From NCBI GenBank assembly GCA_050012375.1, contig JBEKHH010000003.1:1-64000 (forward strand): a stretch of 64,000 nucleotides of DNA, written 5' to 3'. Each line of letters begins with the position of its first letter. Positions within the stretch are counted from its first letter, which is position 1. The notes beneath the pieces were generated by a model that ran no database searches, had not been told where the DNA came from, and saw nothing but the letters and a program-made list of their open reading frames with translations. This document shows positions 17,035 to 25,698 of the stretch, one piece after another. Origin of the DNA: PALSA-1353 sp050012375. Lineage in GTDB: Bacteria; Planctomycetota; Phycisphaerae; Tepidisphaerales; Tepidisphaeraceae. The translations under genes and the position numbers were made by a program.

Positions 17035-19215
17035 TCACGCAGAGCGGCGTCGGCGAGCGAGAACACCGGCGGCAGCCAAACCGAGCAACCCCAAGGATGC
17101 GGGCTCCGGCACATCGGCCATCAAACCGTTGGCGGCCGCGAAGGCATCAACCGCGGCCCAGTCGGCGGCGGGCAACGCCACGTCACTTCCGCTGGCCTGT
17201 TTGCCGAGGTTAGCAACCAAGGCGGTGAAGTCGGCGCCGGTCACGGTGCCGGTATAAAAGAAGTCACCCTGATCCCAGCCGGTCACCGGCTTGCCTAAAT
17301 TGCTGACCAGGATGGTGAAGTCTGTGCCGTTGACGACACCGTCGAGATTCGCATCGCCGTAAAGTGCGTAGGCAACCAGCACGCTGTTGGCGGCGACGAT
17401 ACTGGATTCGGACGCGTCGTTTCCGTCTGCCCACCCGACTCCGTAAGAGCCATTGGCTTGAGAACTGAAGATGGCCCCGGAGGTGATGTATCCAAGGATG
17501 GTTGAATCCACAGTCGCTTGATCGGCGGGGTTGCCATAGTTGATGACGATGTGATTGTTCGTCAGGTCGAGCGTGCTTCCGCCGGTAATCGTAAGGGACG
17601 AGACGGTTTCGCCGCCGGTGTTCGGAGCCAGTTGTAGGTTGCCACCTGCAAGCGTGACGGCTTGATTGCTGGGCAACGCTCCGTTTGTGCCGACGATCAG
17701 TGTGCCGGCGTTGACGATCGTGCCGCCGGTGTAGGTGTTGACGGTGGAGAGTGTGAGCGTGCCGCTTCCCATCTTGGTGAGAGAGCCGGAGCCGGCGATG
17801 CTACCGGTGCCGCTGATGGTGTAGTTGCCGGCACTGTTGTTGACGGTCACCGAGCCGGGGCTCACGGTGGTATTCAGTGTGACGGCGTAGTTACCATTGT
17901 TGCTGTCGTTGAAGGTGACATTGCTGCCATCGGCGTAGACCGTCGCGGGGGTGCCGTCGTTCCAGTTTTGGTTGCCACCAATATCCCACGTAAGCCCGTC
18001 GCCGGTGCCGCCAGCGTTGTTCCAGGTGGGTGGCGGTGACAGTTCGAACACCGTGCCGACGGCGTAGCCGCCGCCGCCGCCGAACATTGTCGTGCCATAT
18101 AGATTACCGTTGGCGTCCATGACCAGGTCACCCCATGCGGGCTCCCCTCCGTTGGCGCCATTGAACACCGCCAGCACGGTGGGCGCGCCGCCGGTAATGG
18201 GCAGCGAGAACACGGTGCCGCCGTCGTCGGTGTCGGGGCCACCGAGTTCTGTGGTGCCGTACAGGGTGCTGCCGGAGAGCAGCAGGCCGGAGGTGGGAGC
18301 ATTTCCGTCGGTCCCATTGAAGTTCGCCAGCACGGTGGGCGTGCCGCCGGTAATGGGCACCGAGAACACAGTGCCACCCCCATAGCCGTGGTCCAGTAAA
18401 CCGCCCGAATTGGGCCCGCCTTGATATGTAGTGCCGTAGAGTGTGTTGCCGGAGAGGATCAGACCGGCGTAGGGGACAGTCCCGTTGGCGCCATTGAACG
18501 ACGCCAGCACGGTCGGTGCACCACCGGCCGCGGGCACCGAGAACACTTCGCCGTAGCCGTTGGCGCCACCGTACTTTGTCGTGCCATACAGGGTGTTGCC
18601 GGAGAGGATCACGCCGGTCGCGCCGCCATTGAACGACGCCAGCACGGTGGGCGTACCACCGGTAACGGGCAGCGAGAACACTGTGCCGCCGTTGTTGGCG
18701 CCGCCGCCCCCTGTCGTGCCATACAGGGTGTTGCCGGAGAGGGTCAGGCCGCCCATGGGTCCAATCCCGTCGGTGCCATTGAAGGTCGCCAGCACGGTGG
18801 GCGTGCCGCCGGTAGTGGGCAGCGAGAACACTACGCCGGGGCTGTAGCCGCCCACGCCGCCGCCGTTCGTCGTGCCATAAAGGGTATTGCCGGAGAGGAT
18901 CGGAGCGGCGTAGGGGTAAGCCCCGTTGGCGCCATTGAACGACGCCAGCACGGTGGGTGTACCACCGGTAGTGGGCAAGGAGAACACGGTGCCGTAGTTG
19001 TTGGCACCGCCGCCCTCGGTCGTGCCATACAGGGTGTTGCCGGAGAGGGTCAGGCCGCCGAAGGGTGAAGTCCCGTCGGTGCCATCGAACGAAGCCAGCG
19101 TTTTTAGGGTGTATTGTGCAAAGGCAGGCGAAGCCACCCCTGCGAGCAATGCGATGATTGATGCGACGCTCAAGTTAGATAAAGCGGCGAGCAGCGGAAT
19201 GGTTTTGCGATTCAT
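17035..19215 (-). CDS. Secreted GloVer-repeat protein with dockerin-like and PEP-CTERM ends
   Basis: A 726-residue protein with signal peptide (MNRKTIPLLAALSNLSVASI ... ASPAFA). Residues about 35-390 hold seven repeats of the type LSGNTLYGTT..GG..GTVFSLP.TGGTPTVLASFNG, the pattern of the GloVer tandem repeats (TIGR03803) predicted to form beta-propeller-like folds. Then comes an autotransporter-associated strand (GSGTLTLSTVNTYTGG), a dockerin-like pair (GDANLDGVVNGTDFTILV, TGADFTALVANLGKQ) and PEP-CTERM: VPEPASLGLLGLAAAGVLARRRR. It would be exported and handled by an exosortase-type system. AAAGGAACGGGAG precedes the ATG. Confidence 0.88.
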   Translation of the reverse strand: MNRKTIPLLAALSNLSVASIIALLAGVASPAFAQYTLKTLASFDGTDGTSPFGGLTLSGNTLYGTTEGGGANNYGTVFSLPTTGGTPTVLASFNGANGAYPYAAPILSGNTLYGTTNGGGVGGYSPGVVFSLPTTGGTPTVLATFNGTDGIGPMGGLTLSGNTLYGTTGGGGANNGGTVFSLPVTGGTPTVLASFNGGATGVILSGNTLYGTTKYGGANGYGEVFSVPAAGGAPTVLASFNGANGTVPYAGLILSGNTLYGTTYQGGPNSGGLLDHGYGGGTVFSVPITGGTPTVLANFNGTDGNAPTSGLLLSGSTLYGTTELGGPDTDDGGTVFSLPITGGAPTVLAVFNGANGGEPAWGDLVMDANGNLYGTTMFGGGGGYAVGTVFELSPPPTWNNAGGTGDGLTWDIGGNQNWNDGTPATVYADGSNVTFNDSNNGNYAVTLNTTVSPGSVTVNNSAGNYTISGTGSIAGSGSLTKMGSGTLTLSTVNTYTGGTIVNAGTLIVGTNGALPSNQAVTLAGGNLQLAPNTGGETVSSLTITGGSTLDLTNNHIVINYGNPADQATVDSTILGYITSGAIFSSQANGSYGVGWADGNDASESSIVAANSVLVAYALYGDANLDGVVNGTDFTILVSNLGKPVTGWDQGDFFYTGTVTGADFTALVANLGKQASGSDVALPAADWAAVDAFAAANGLMADVPEPASLGLLGLAAAGVLARRRRSA

Positions 19216-19494
19216 GGTTCTCCCGTTCCTTTCGGGGTTGAAAATCGGTCGTATTGCCGAAGACCAGGGCAGGCGCGAAAAACGTCACAACCCAATGGCG
19301 ACGCTTGAAAATGACATGAAGCAATCGCCCATACGGATTTACCCAAGTATGAATCCTGGCTAAAAACGGGGTGGTGGCTATCGGATATTGTTCGCGTTCC
19401 GGCATAGGACGATTCACCTACGCCGCTGCCGCCGGGCAAAGGATGTGAATACGTCCGTAACGGGCATGATCTGTGTTGATGAGGTGCGTGCAGG

Positions 19495-19584
19495 ATCGAT
19501 GTGGCCGAGTTCATCGAGTTCTGCATCGGCTGCCGTATGGCGCCGCCAGTGGCGCTGGTTGAGCTGATGAAGCTGCGGCGGTGA
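19495..19584 (+). pseudogene. XRE HTH tail fragment, best preserved
   Basis: Thirty clean codons: IDVAEFIEFCIGCRMAPPVA then LVELMKLRR-stop. It is the same C-terminal module as the intact HTH protein at 65-340, without the DNA-binding part. It lies in the gene-poor stretch 19216-20142. Confidence 0.6.
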
Positions 19585-19766
19585 ATTTCGGGTTCTTCTC
19601 GCGGCAGGCGAATTTGGCCGACCGGATCAACATCGAGCTTCACGACTCGGTAGTCCTGTTTCAATCCACGCCCCCGCGCGAGGGGCGACCCGCCCAGAGG
19701 TGTCCGCTGCGCCGACTACACTTCTTCGATGGTGTCAGGGCCACCTGAGCCGAAAGCGCCGGCGGC

Positions 19767-19866
19767 ACGTGCTGGTCAGGCTGGAGAGTATCGCCGCAGT
19801 CCGGCCACCACGCCGCCGTACCCGCTGTACGAACCGTCCGTCCGCGACTTCGCTTGCAGGATTTAT
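19767..19866 (-). mobile_element. IS66 transposase tail fragment, copy A
   Basis: The minus strand encodes INPASEVADGRFVQRVRRRG then GRTAAILSSLTSTCR, nearly identical to the fragment at 21322-21552. It is about 100 bases of repeat, with no flanking transposase. The rest of 19216-20142 holds only this and the HTH tail at 19495. Confidence 0.6.
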
Positions 19867-20142
19867 CGTGAGCGATCGATCAACCGCGTTCTACTCTAGG
19901 GAATGCTGTCGGCCGACCCCATATACTTCATTGCAGTTGGATATCGGGAATTACCGGCGGCACGTCGCTTACTCAACCGGGGACGTCCGGCACGGTAAAT
20001 GGTAACCGTTGGTAATGGAGGCATTGTTTTGAATGATTGCGACGATCTTACCATGCGAACGGCGTGTCCAAAGGGCTTGACAAAATCCTAAAATCCGTAC
20101 ATTGATCGAACTGGAAATCGGCGTTCTTTGGAGGAGGCTCAC

Positions 20143-21294
20143 GTGGGAATTCCCAGGAAAATGCTCTTACATCGCCCGCCGCTGCGCCACCGTTGCCGCC
20201 ATCTTCAATTGGCGTTCCTGGCAATCCCCTTCTTCTCCCAAACCCTATCCGCCGACAACATCTGGCAGGGTTCGACCGGCAGTTGGTTTGCCGCCGGCAA
20301 CTGGAATGGGGGTGTCGCAGGCTCCTCCGCTGTCGCCGACATCAACAACGGCGGCACCGCGCAAATCTCTTCCGGCAACGCCGCCGCCAGTTCCATCAAT
20401 CTTGGACAATCCTCCGGCCAAAGCGGGTTCGTCGCGATCACCGGCGGCACGCTCACCGTCAGCGTGCAGGAAGTCGCCGGCGCCTCCGGCTCCGGCACCA
20501 TCACGCAATCCGCCGGAATGAACAATTCCACCAACGCTTTCGTCCTCGGCGCCGGCACGAATTCCAGCGGAACCTACTATCTGTCCGGCACCGGCACGCT
20601 CACCGCGTTGGAATATATCGGCGAATTCGGAACCGGCACCATGAACCAGAGCGGCGGAACCAACAACGCCAGCACGATCAATATGGCCTCGGGCGACCTC
20701 GGCGCCACGGGCCATTACTACCTGTCCGGCGGAACCCTCAACGCCGGCTCCATTTTCATCGGCTACTCCGGCACCGGCGTCTTTTCCCAAACCGGCGGCC
20801 AACTCGCCGCCTCTTCCCTCGACGTTGTCAGCAGCAAATCCAGCCTGAGCATCGCCAACGCCAGTGATACCTCCGGCACCGTCAACAACTACGGCGACCT
20901 CTCCCTCGCCGGCGCCGGCCCCAGCACAACCGCCGGCGAGCTCTCCATCACCGGCAATTACGACCAAACCGATGAACTCGACATCGGCATCGGCGGCCCG
21001 AGCGCCGGCGCCGACTTCGGATTTCTCAACGCCACCGGCACCGCCTCTCTATTCGGAACCCTCGACGTCACCCTGAGCGACGGCTTCACCCCCTCCTACG
21101 GGGAAACCTTCACCATCCTCACCGCCGGAACCCGAACCAGCTCGTTTGCCACTTTGAATCTGACCTACCCCAGCGGCCATTTCAACATCGCCTATACCTC
21201 AACAAGCGTCGTTCTCACCGCCATACCCGAGCCGGGTACGTTGGCGCTGATCGCGATTGCAACTCCTCTGGCGCTCCGCCGCCGTACGCGCTAG
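20143..21294 (+). CDS. Secreted beta-strand repeat PEP-CTERM protein
   Basis: A protein of about 383 residues. The GTG at 20143 is chosen for the strong GGAGGAGG six bases upstream. A signal peptide (LQLAFLAIPFFSQTLSA) is followed by NIWQGSTGSWFAAGNWNGG, the opening common to PATR-type beta-helix surface proteins. Short strand repeats rich in Gly, Ser and Asn follow (GTGTMNQSGGTNNAS, SGTGVFSQTGGQLAAS). It ends in IPEPGTLALIAIATPLALRRR, a PEP-CTERM anchor. No dockerin-like repeat or enzyme motif is seen. Probably an exported structural or matrix protein. Confidence 0.85.
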   Translation: MGIPRKMLLHRPPLRHRCRHLQLAFLAIPFFSQTLSADNIWQGSTGSWFAAGNWNGGVAGSSAVADINNGGTAQISSGNAAASSINLGQSSGQSGFVAITGGTLTVSVQEVAGASGSGTITQSAGMNNSTNAFVLGAGTNSSGTYYLSGTGTLTALEYIGEFGTGTMNQSGGTNNASTINMASGDLGATGHYYLSGGTLNAGSIFIGYSGTGVFSQTGGQLAASSLDVVSSKSSLSIANASDTSGTVNNYGDLSLAGAGPSTTAGELSITGNYDQTDELDIGIGGPSAGADFGFLNATGTASLFGTLDVTLSDGFTPSYGETFTILTAGTRTSSFATLNLTYPSGHFNIAYTSTSVVLTAIPEPGTLALIAIATPLALRRRTR

Positions 21295-21321
21295 CCGAGG
21301 CGTATTTCGTGAGCGATAGAC

Positions 21322-21552
21322 CTATCCCGATGGCGCGGAATCGCGCCGCTTCCACCGGTCCGGCCACCATTGCTCGATCTGGCTGATGGGTGTCGCCGAC
21401 ATATTCATCAGCAATTGCGTTAGGTATCGCTGCGGATCGATCGCGTGCCTGCGGCATGTGCTGGTCAGGCTCGAAAGGATCGCCGCCGTCCGGCCACCAC
21501 GCCGTCGTACCCGCTGGACGAACCGTCCGTCCGCGACTTCGCTTGAAGGATT
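21322..21552 (-). mobile_element. IS66 transposase tail fragment, copy B
   Basis: The minus strand encodes GGRTAAILSSLTSTCRRHAI-DPQRYLTQLLMNM and PISQIEQWWPDRWKRRD, the C-terminal end of IS66 transposases. The upstream part of the gene is absent. About 100 bases are shared with copy A at 19767. It sits just after the sigma-factor gene. Confidence 0.7.
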
Positions 21553-21614
21553 TATCCCGCGTAATCCCCGTTTTGGGTCCAATGTTCGTTTAAGCAATCT
21601 GCGTCGGTTCCTCT

Positions 21615-22505
21615 TTACGGCTTGCGCAAGAATCCCACCGTGGACTGCAGAATACGATGCCGCAACGAACCGGCGTCTTGCTGGGATTGCTGCCGCAAAT
21701 CCTCCAGGTTCGCCCGGCAGAATGAGCATCCCAGCCGGTTGACGTGAAAATCGACATAGCGTCGCCAGGGCTCATCGAGCGTGCCCAGAACGTAACCGCC
21801 GACGGTGCTGCGCTTGGGGCAGCTTGGCCGCTGGTCCTCCCAGGTTTCCGTCAGCAGCGAGTCCATCGCGTCGGGGGAATCCCACGGAAGGGCGGACTTG
21901 TGCATGGATTGTTCCACGCGTTCGTGAAGCTGTTTGATCCATCGATGCTTCAGCAATGCGACGTGATTTGCGTCGACGCCCATTTCGGCGGCGATCCGCT
22001 GATTCGAGTGCTGGCCGTAAAAGACCATTTCCAGAATTTGCAGGTCCGACAGATCCGTCCGCTCCTTCATTCGTTGAACCAATTCGTCCAGCGCCGCGCC
22101 AAGGGCCGCGTGGGCGGCTTGGCGTTGTTCATCGCGGCGCACGTACCAACTTGCCGTGGGATCCGGCGCGGGCAAGTTGGCAGCGCCGCCGCTGGTTTGG
22201 TCCGATTGGGGCAATTCGCAGACCTTGATGTGTTTACCCCGATGCGCTTCCGCCAGGCGACGGCGCAGAATCACGAACAGGAACGTCTCGATGCTGGCCT
22301 GTTCACGATACTGATCCAATCCCCGCAGAAACAGAAGAAATGTGTCCTGCACCAGGTCCTCGGCATCGATGTTCCTGGGGGCGCGGCGCCGGGCAAAGGC
22401 GATGAGGCGGCCCTGATATCGGTCCACCAATTGCGACCACGCTTCGTCGCTTCCGCGGCGAACCTGGTCCATCATGTAACGTTCTGCTTCGGTCCATTGC
22501 GTCAT
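21615..22505 (-). CDS. ECF-type RNA polymerase sigma factor with zinc-finger tail
   Basis: A 296-residue sigma factor. Region 2 covers about residues 14-80 (DEAWSQLVDRYQGRLIAFAR, DAEDLVQDTFLLFLR) and region 4 about residues 150-200 (LSDLQILEMVFYGQHSNQRIAAEMG). The extra C-terminal part has GYVLGTLDEPWRRYVDFHVN with HxxxxxCxxC-like ligands (LGCSFCRANLEDL), resembling a fused anti-sigma zinc finger. It is the last gene of the operon, its ATG overlapping the stop of the membrane-protein gene (ATGA). Planctomycete ECF factors genetically linked to Ser/Thr kinases are known, so control by the upstream kinase is the obvious hypothesis. Confidence 0.88.
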   Translation of the reverse strand: MTQWTEAERYMMDQVRRGSDEAWSQLVDRYQGRLIAFARRRAPRNIDAEDLVQDTFLLFLRGLDQYREQASIETFLFVILRRRLAEAHRGKHIKVCELPQSDQTSGGAANLPAPDPTASWYVRRDEQRQAAHAALGAALDELVQRMKERTDLSDLQILEMVFYGQHSNQRIAAEMGVDANHVALLKHRWIKQLHERVEQSMHKSALPWDSPDAMDSLLTETWEDQRPSCPKRSTVGGYVLGTLDEPWRRYVDFHVNRLGCSFCRANLEDLRQQSQQDAGSLRHRILQSTVGFLRKP

Positions 22506-23212
22506 GGTCCACCGAGCAAGACCAACAGTGCCACAGCCGTCATCGTCCCGGCAATCAGCTGTAGCCGCAAGGTGAAGTAGCCTCTGGTGATCATGTTGAG
22601 CAGGACACACGCGATCCATGCGGATAGCGCGAGCACCGCCGCACCAAATTGCACGGCGGTCATTCGGGCGCTGCTCGCCCGCAGTTCGCCCCGGTAACGG
22701 TCAAGAAGCGTGTCCACTTTCGCCGGCGACGCGTCCAGCAACACCGTTTCGGTCCAGATGGTTCCATAGGGTCGGTCAAACCGCTCGGCCAGATCATCGT
22801 CGGCAAGCTCGCCGGCCCGCACATCCGCCAGCACGCGCCGGGCGAGCCATTGTTCATCGCCATGCCGTGAACCGAACCGCTCAAGTGCAATGGCATAAAC
22901 CGCCCGCGCCGCGTCGCTGCGCGCGGATTGTTCGGCTTCCGCTTGCGACAGGCATGGCCGAGCGCAGCGGCCCACGATCCATTGGCCGGGATGTCGGGCG
23001 GTAAATGCGGCGAAATCGTCGATCCACGGCTTGGTCGGATGGCTGGCGCCGGAGAGAGACCGCAGCGCCGCCGCGGCATCGGGCGTCGGCCCGGCGGCCG
23101 TTGCAAACACCGCATCCTGATCGGCGAGTCGATGACGCAGCGCCACCGCGATCACCAAAACCAACAGGCTGATGAGCATTGCGCGGATGAATAGGGTCTT
23201 CCCGCGGTTCAT
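22502..23212 (-). CDS. Small membrane protein of the kinase/sigma operon
   Basis: A 236-residue protein with one N-terminal membrane segment (FIRAMLISLLVLVIAVAL), an extracytoplasmic region of about 150 residues (HPGQWIVGRCARPCLSQAEA, then a helical Ala/Arg-rich part) and two C-terminal membrane segments (AAVLALSAWIACVLLNMI and LIAGTMTAVALLVLL). I know no family. Both ends overlap neighbours as ATGA: with the kinase upstream and the sigma factor downstream. Placement suggests a sensor or an anti-sigma-like partner, which is inference. Confidence 0.75.
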   Translation of the reverse strand: MNRGKTLFIRAMLISLLVLVIAVALRHRLADQDAVFATAAGPTPDAAAALRSLSGASHPTKPWIDDFAAFTARHPGQWIVGRCARPCLSQAEAEQSARSDAARAVYAIALERFGSRHGDEQWLARRVLADVRAGELADDDLAERFDRPYGTIWTETVLLDASPAKVDTLLDRYRGELRASSARMTAVQFGAAVLALSAWIACVLLNMITRGYFTLRLQLIAGTMTAVALLVLLGGP

Positions 23213-25698
23213 TGCCCGGCGTCCTTGTTGGCGGAGGGCGCCTGTTGAATGATCGGAACGCGTGGAGATCGCCGAGCCGGCCATCCCAGCAAAAATGCGC
23301 CCAGCAGGAATACAAACGACGCTTTGACTACCGCGGGGAATTGCACCTGCTGGAAATAAAGATCAACCGTGTCCCCGGGCGTCGCGGCGGGAGTCACATA
23401 CGCCAGATCCGGCAGCGCCCGACCCAGCGCGATCGCCGCGCCCAGCAGCACCAGGACCCCCAGCACCGTGCGAATCATATGTGCACCTCCGCCATGCCTG
23501 CGGGCTACCAAAAGCACCACCATCGACAGCACCGACGTAACCAGACAAGCCGCCGTCGCGCACTCCATCATCAGCCGCGGCCATTGCGGCGTACCGAAGG
23601 TCATCGCCAATTCGTGCGGCAGGCGACGATCCAGAACTCCCGACGCAAAGAGTCCCGGCACGTTGGTCGCCACGGACAGCGCCAGCAGAATCGACACCGT
23701 GAGAAGGATGGATCCAACAAGACCTACGACGCCCCGCGCCACGGATGAGGCGAATCCTCCCAGCGATGATCCCCCGGACATCATTTCGCCCGCCATGGAA
23801 ACGTTGGGATTCGACATAAAACCTCCGCGATTCTGCTTGAGAACATGAACGGTCAAGAAGATAGCCCCGGCCAGAAGCAAAAACGCCTCCGGCTTCCTGC
23901 CGTGGTTCAGGGCGGCAAAACAGAACGTCCACAGAATGAGAGGGCCGAGCATGGCCAACACGACCGGGAAGCCGGAGAATTGACGGCGCGGCGCTTGGTT
24001 TGGCGCCACAGGTGCGGGGGGAATCGGTGGAGCGCCGAATGGCGGCGGCATGGCCGTGGGCGTTGCGTGCGGCGGCGCGGGCGAAACGGCGGGACTCGGA
24101 CGCATCGGACCGGGCAGCCGCCCCCAGACGCTGCTCAGGCTCACCGCTGCGGACGCGCCCGCCACCGTGGCGATCGCTATCAACGGCTGATTGTTAGCCA
24201 TCATTCCCGCAAGGACGAGAGCGCAAATCCCCGCCGTGAACAAATGACCCACCGACAGCCGCTCCTTCCGGTCGGGCGATAAACGCTGTTCCCACTGAAT
24301 CAGCAGCATCGCCCCAAAGCAGGCCAGCAGGGTCGTTGCCAGGCTATTGTGGCCCACCCACCAGGGGAAGCTCAAAATGGCCGCGCCGAATGCCGCCGGA
24401 GCGCCCAGGGCGAACCGCTGCACCCAATTGGACTCCGCGCGCAGACTCGATCCGGTGATTCTCCACGCGATATTGACGCCGATCACCGAGCCGGCAATCG
24501 CGAAAAAGACGAAGAATGCGTCGAGCGTGCCGTTTCGCCCGGACGCGCCGACGGCGGCGATAAACGCGGCCAAACACGTTGCCAGGATTGCCAGGACAAT
24601 TCGCGCCGCGGGAGTCAGAGGATCGGTCCCCTTTGGGCCCGCGGCCGCGCGATTGCCGGCCCATCTCTTGCCGGCGATTCGATCACCGACATCTTTAAGG
24701 CGATCCCCTACCTGCCCCAGCTTTGCGCTGAGGCGCGCGGCCACGCGCTCCCATTTGTCATCCGGCGCGGCCCCGCGCCCGGGCGGAATGAACGGTCCCG
24801 GCGCGCCGCCGACTCTTTGCGCCGCCCGCCCCGCGACCAACGTCAAACTTGCCGGCGAGAATTGCGACACGCTATTGCGCACGTGCTCGGAGCCGAAGAC
24901 CGCTTCGACCATTTCCTGCACGCCCTGAAACCGGTCGGCCGGGTTCTTCGCCATCGCCTTGCGGATCACCGATTGGAACGGCTCTTCGATTCCGTCCAGG
25001 CACACTTCGCTGGTCAGATGCTTCATCAGCACTTCGGCCACGCTCGAACCGAAAAAGGGAACCTGCCCTGTCAGCATCTCGAACAACAGTGCGCCCAAGG
25101 CGTAGATGTCGATGGTGCGGTCGTAGCGGCCCTGGCCGATCTCCGGGGCCATATAGTGCAATGTTCCGACGGCCACCGTCTGGCCGCTGTGCCGGGTCAT
25201 GCTCATCGCCTTGCTCAGGCCGTAATCGCCGATTTTGACATAACCGTTTTCGTAAAAGATGTTGCCGGGCTTGAGGTCGCGATGAACGATGCCGCAATCG
25301 TGCAGGTAGGTCAGCCCCTTGCCGATCTCGCGAAGAAAGAATGCCGCTTTTGCGGCGCCCAGCCCGGATGGGGCAGCATCCAGCAAATCGCGCAGCGAAG
25401 GCCCCGAGACGTATTCCATGATGACCCACGGCCGTCCATCCGTGCCGTATTTCACGTCGAAGATGGTCACGAGCTGCGGGCTTTTGAGGTTCATGCACTG
25501 GCTGATGCCGCGCAGTTCGATCTGCTCGTACGTCATCACCAGCTTGAGCGCCACTTCTCGGCCGCTGTCGCTGACCGCGTAGTAAACTTCTCCGAATCCG
25601 CCTCGTCCGGCGGCGCGTTGAATCGTGTATCCTTCCAGCGGCCGATCGCCGTGTTTGTATTGATAAGTCCTGGCCGCCACTTCTTCATCGACTGTCAT
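23209..25698 (-). CDS. Membrane-anchored Ser/Thr protein kinase
   Basis: An 829-residue Hanks-type kinase. Residues about 23-275 contain all core motifs: GRGGFGEVYYAV (P-loop), VALKLV (Lys), HRDLKPGNIFYENG (catalytic loop), KIGDYGLSK (DFG variant DYG) and GTLHYMAPEIGQG (activation/P+1). A basic linker leads to about ten hydrophobic segments from residue 370 on, with a Pro-rich cytoplasmic loop (PPPFGAPPIPPAPVAP). It is likely an inner-membrane kinase with its catalytic domain in the cytoplasm. Its ATG overlaps the FHA gene stop, so a phospho-binding partner is made beside it. The sigma factor encoded two genes on is a plausible target. Confidence 0.92.
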   Translation of the reverse strand: MTVDEEVAARTYQYKHGDRPLEGYTIQRAAGRGGFGEVYYAVSDSGREVALKLVMTYEQIELRGISQCMNLKSPQLVTIFDVKYGTDGRPWVIMEYVSGPSLRDLLDAAPSGLGAAKAAFFLREIGKGLTYLHDCGIVHRDLKPGNIFYENGYVKIGDYGLSKAMSMTRHSGQTVAVGTLHYMAPEIGQGRYDRTIDIYALGALLFEMLTGQVPFFGSSVAEVLMKHLTSEVCLDGIEEPFQSVIRKAMAKNPADRFQGVQEMVEAVFGSEHVRNSVSQFSPASLTLVAGRAAQRVGGAPGPFIPPGRGAAPDDKWERVAARLSAKLGQVGDRLKDVGDRIAGKRWAGNRAAAGPKGTDPLTPAARIVLAILATCLAAFIAAVGASGRNGTLDAFFVFFAIAGSVIGVNIAWRITGSSLRAESNWVQRFALGAPAAFGAAILSFPWWVGHNSLATTLLACFGAMLLIQWEQRLSPDRKERLSVGHLFTAGICALVLAGMMANNQPLIAIATVAGASAAVSLSSVWGRLPGPMRPSPAVSPAPPHATPTAMPPPFGAPPIPPAPVAPNQAPRRQFSGFPVVLAMLGPLILWTFCFAALNHGRKPEAFLLLAGAIFLTVHVLKQNRGGFMSNPNVSMAGEMMSGGSSLGGFASSVARGVVGLVGSILLTVSILLALSVATNVPGLFASGVLDRRLPHELAMTFGTPQWPRLMMECATAACLVTSVLSMVVLLVARRHGGGAHMIRTVLGVLVLLGAAIALGRALPDLAYVTPAATPGDTVDLYFQQVQFPAVVKASFVFLLGAFLLGWPARRSPRVPIIQQAPSANKDAGQ

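Noticed and set aside
18090..19120. Regularly spaced repeats that could suggest a CRISPR array
   Set aside because: The repeats are codon-aligned, diverged and coding: they are the seven GloVer units of one secreted protein.
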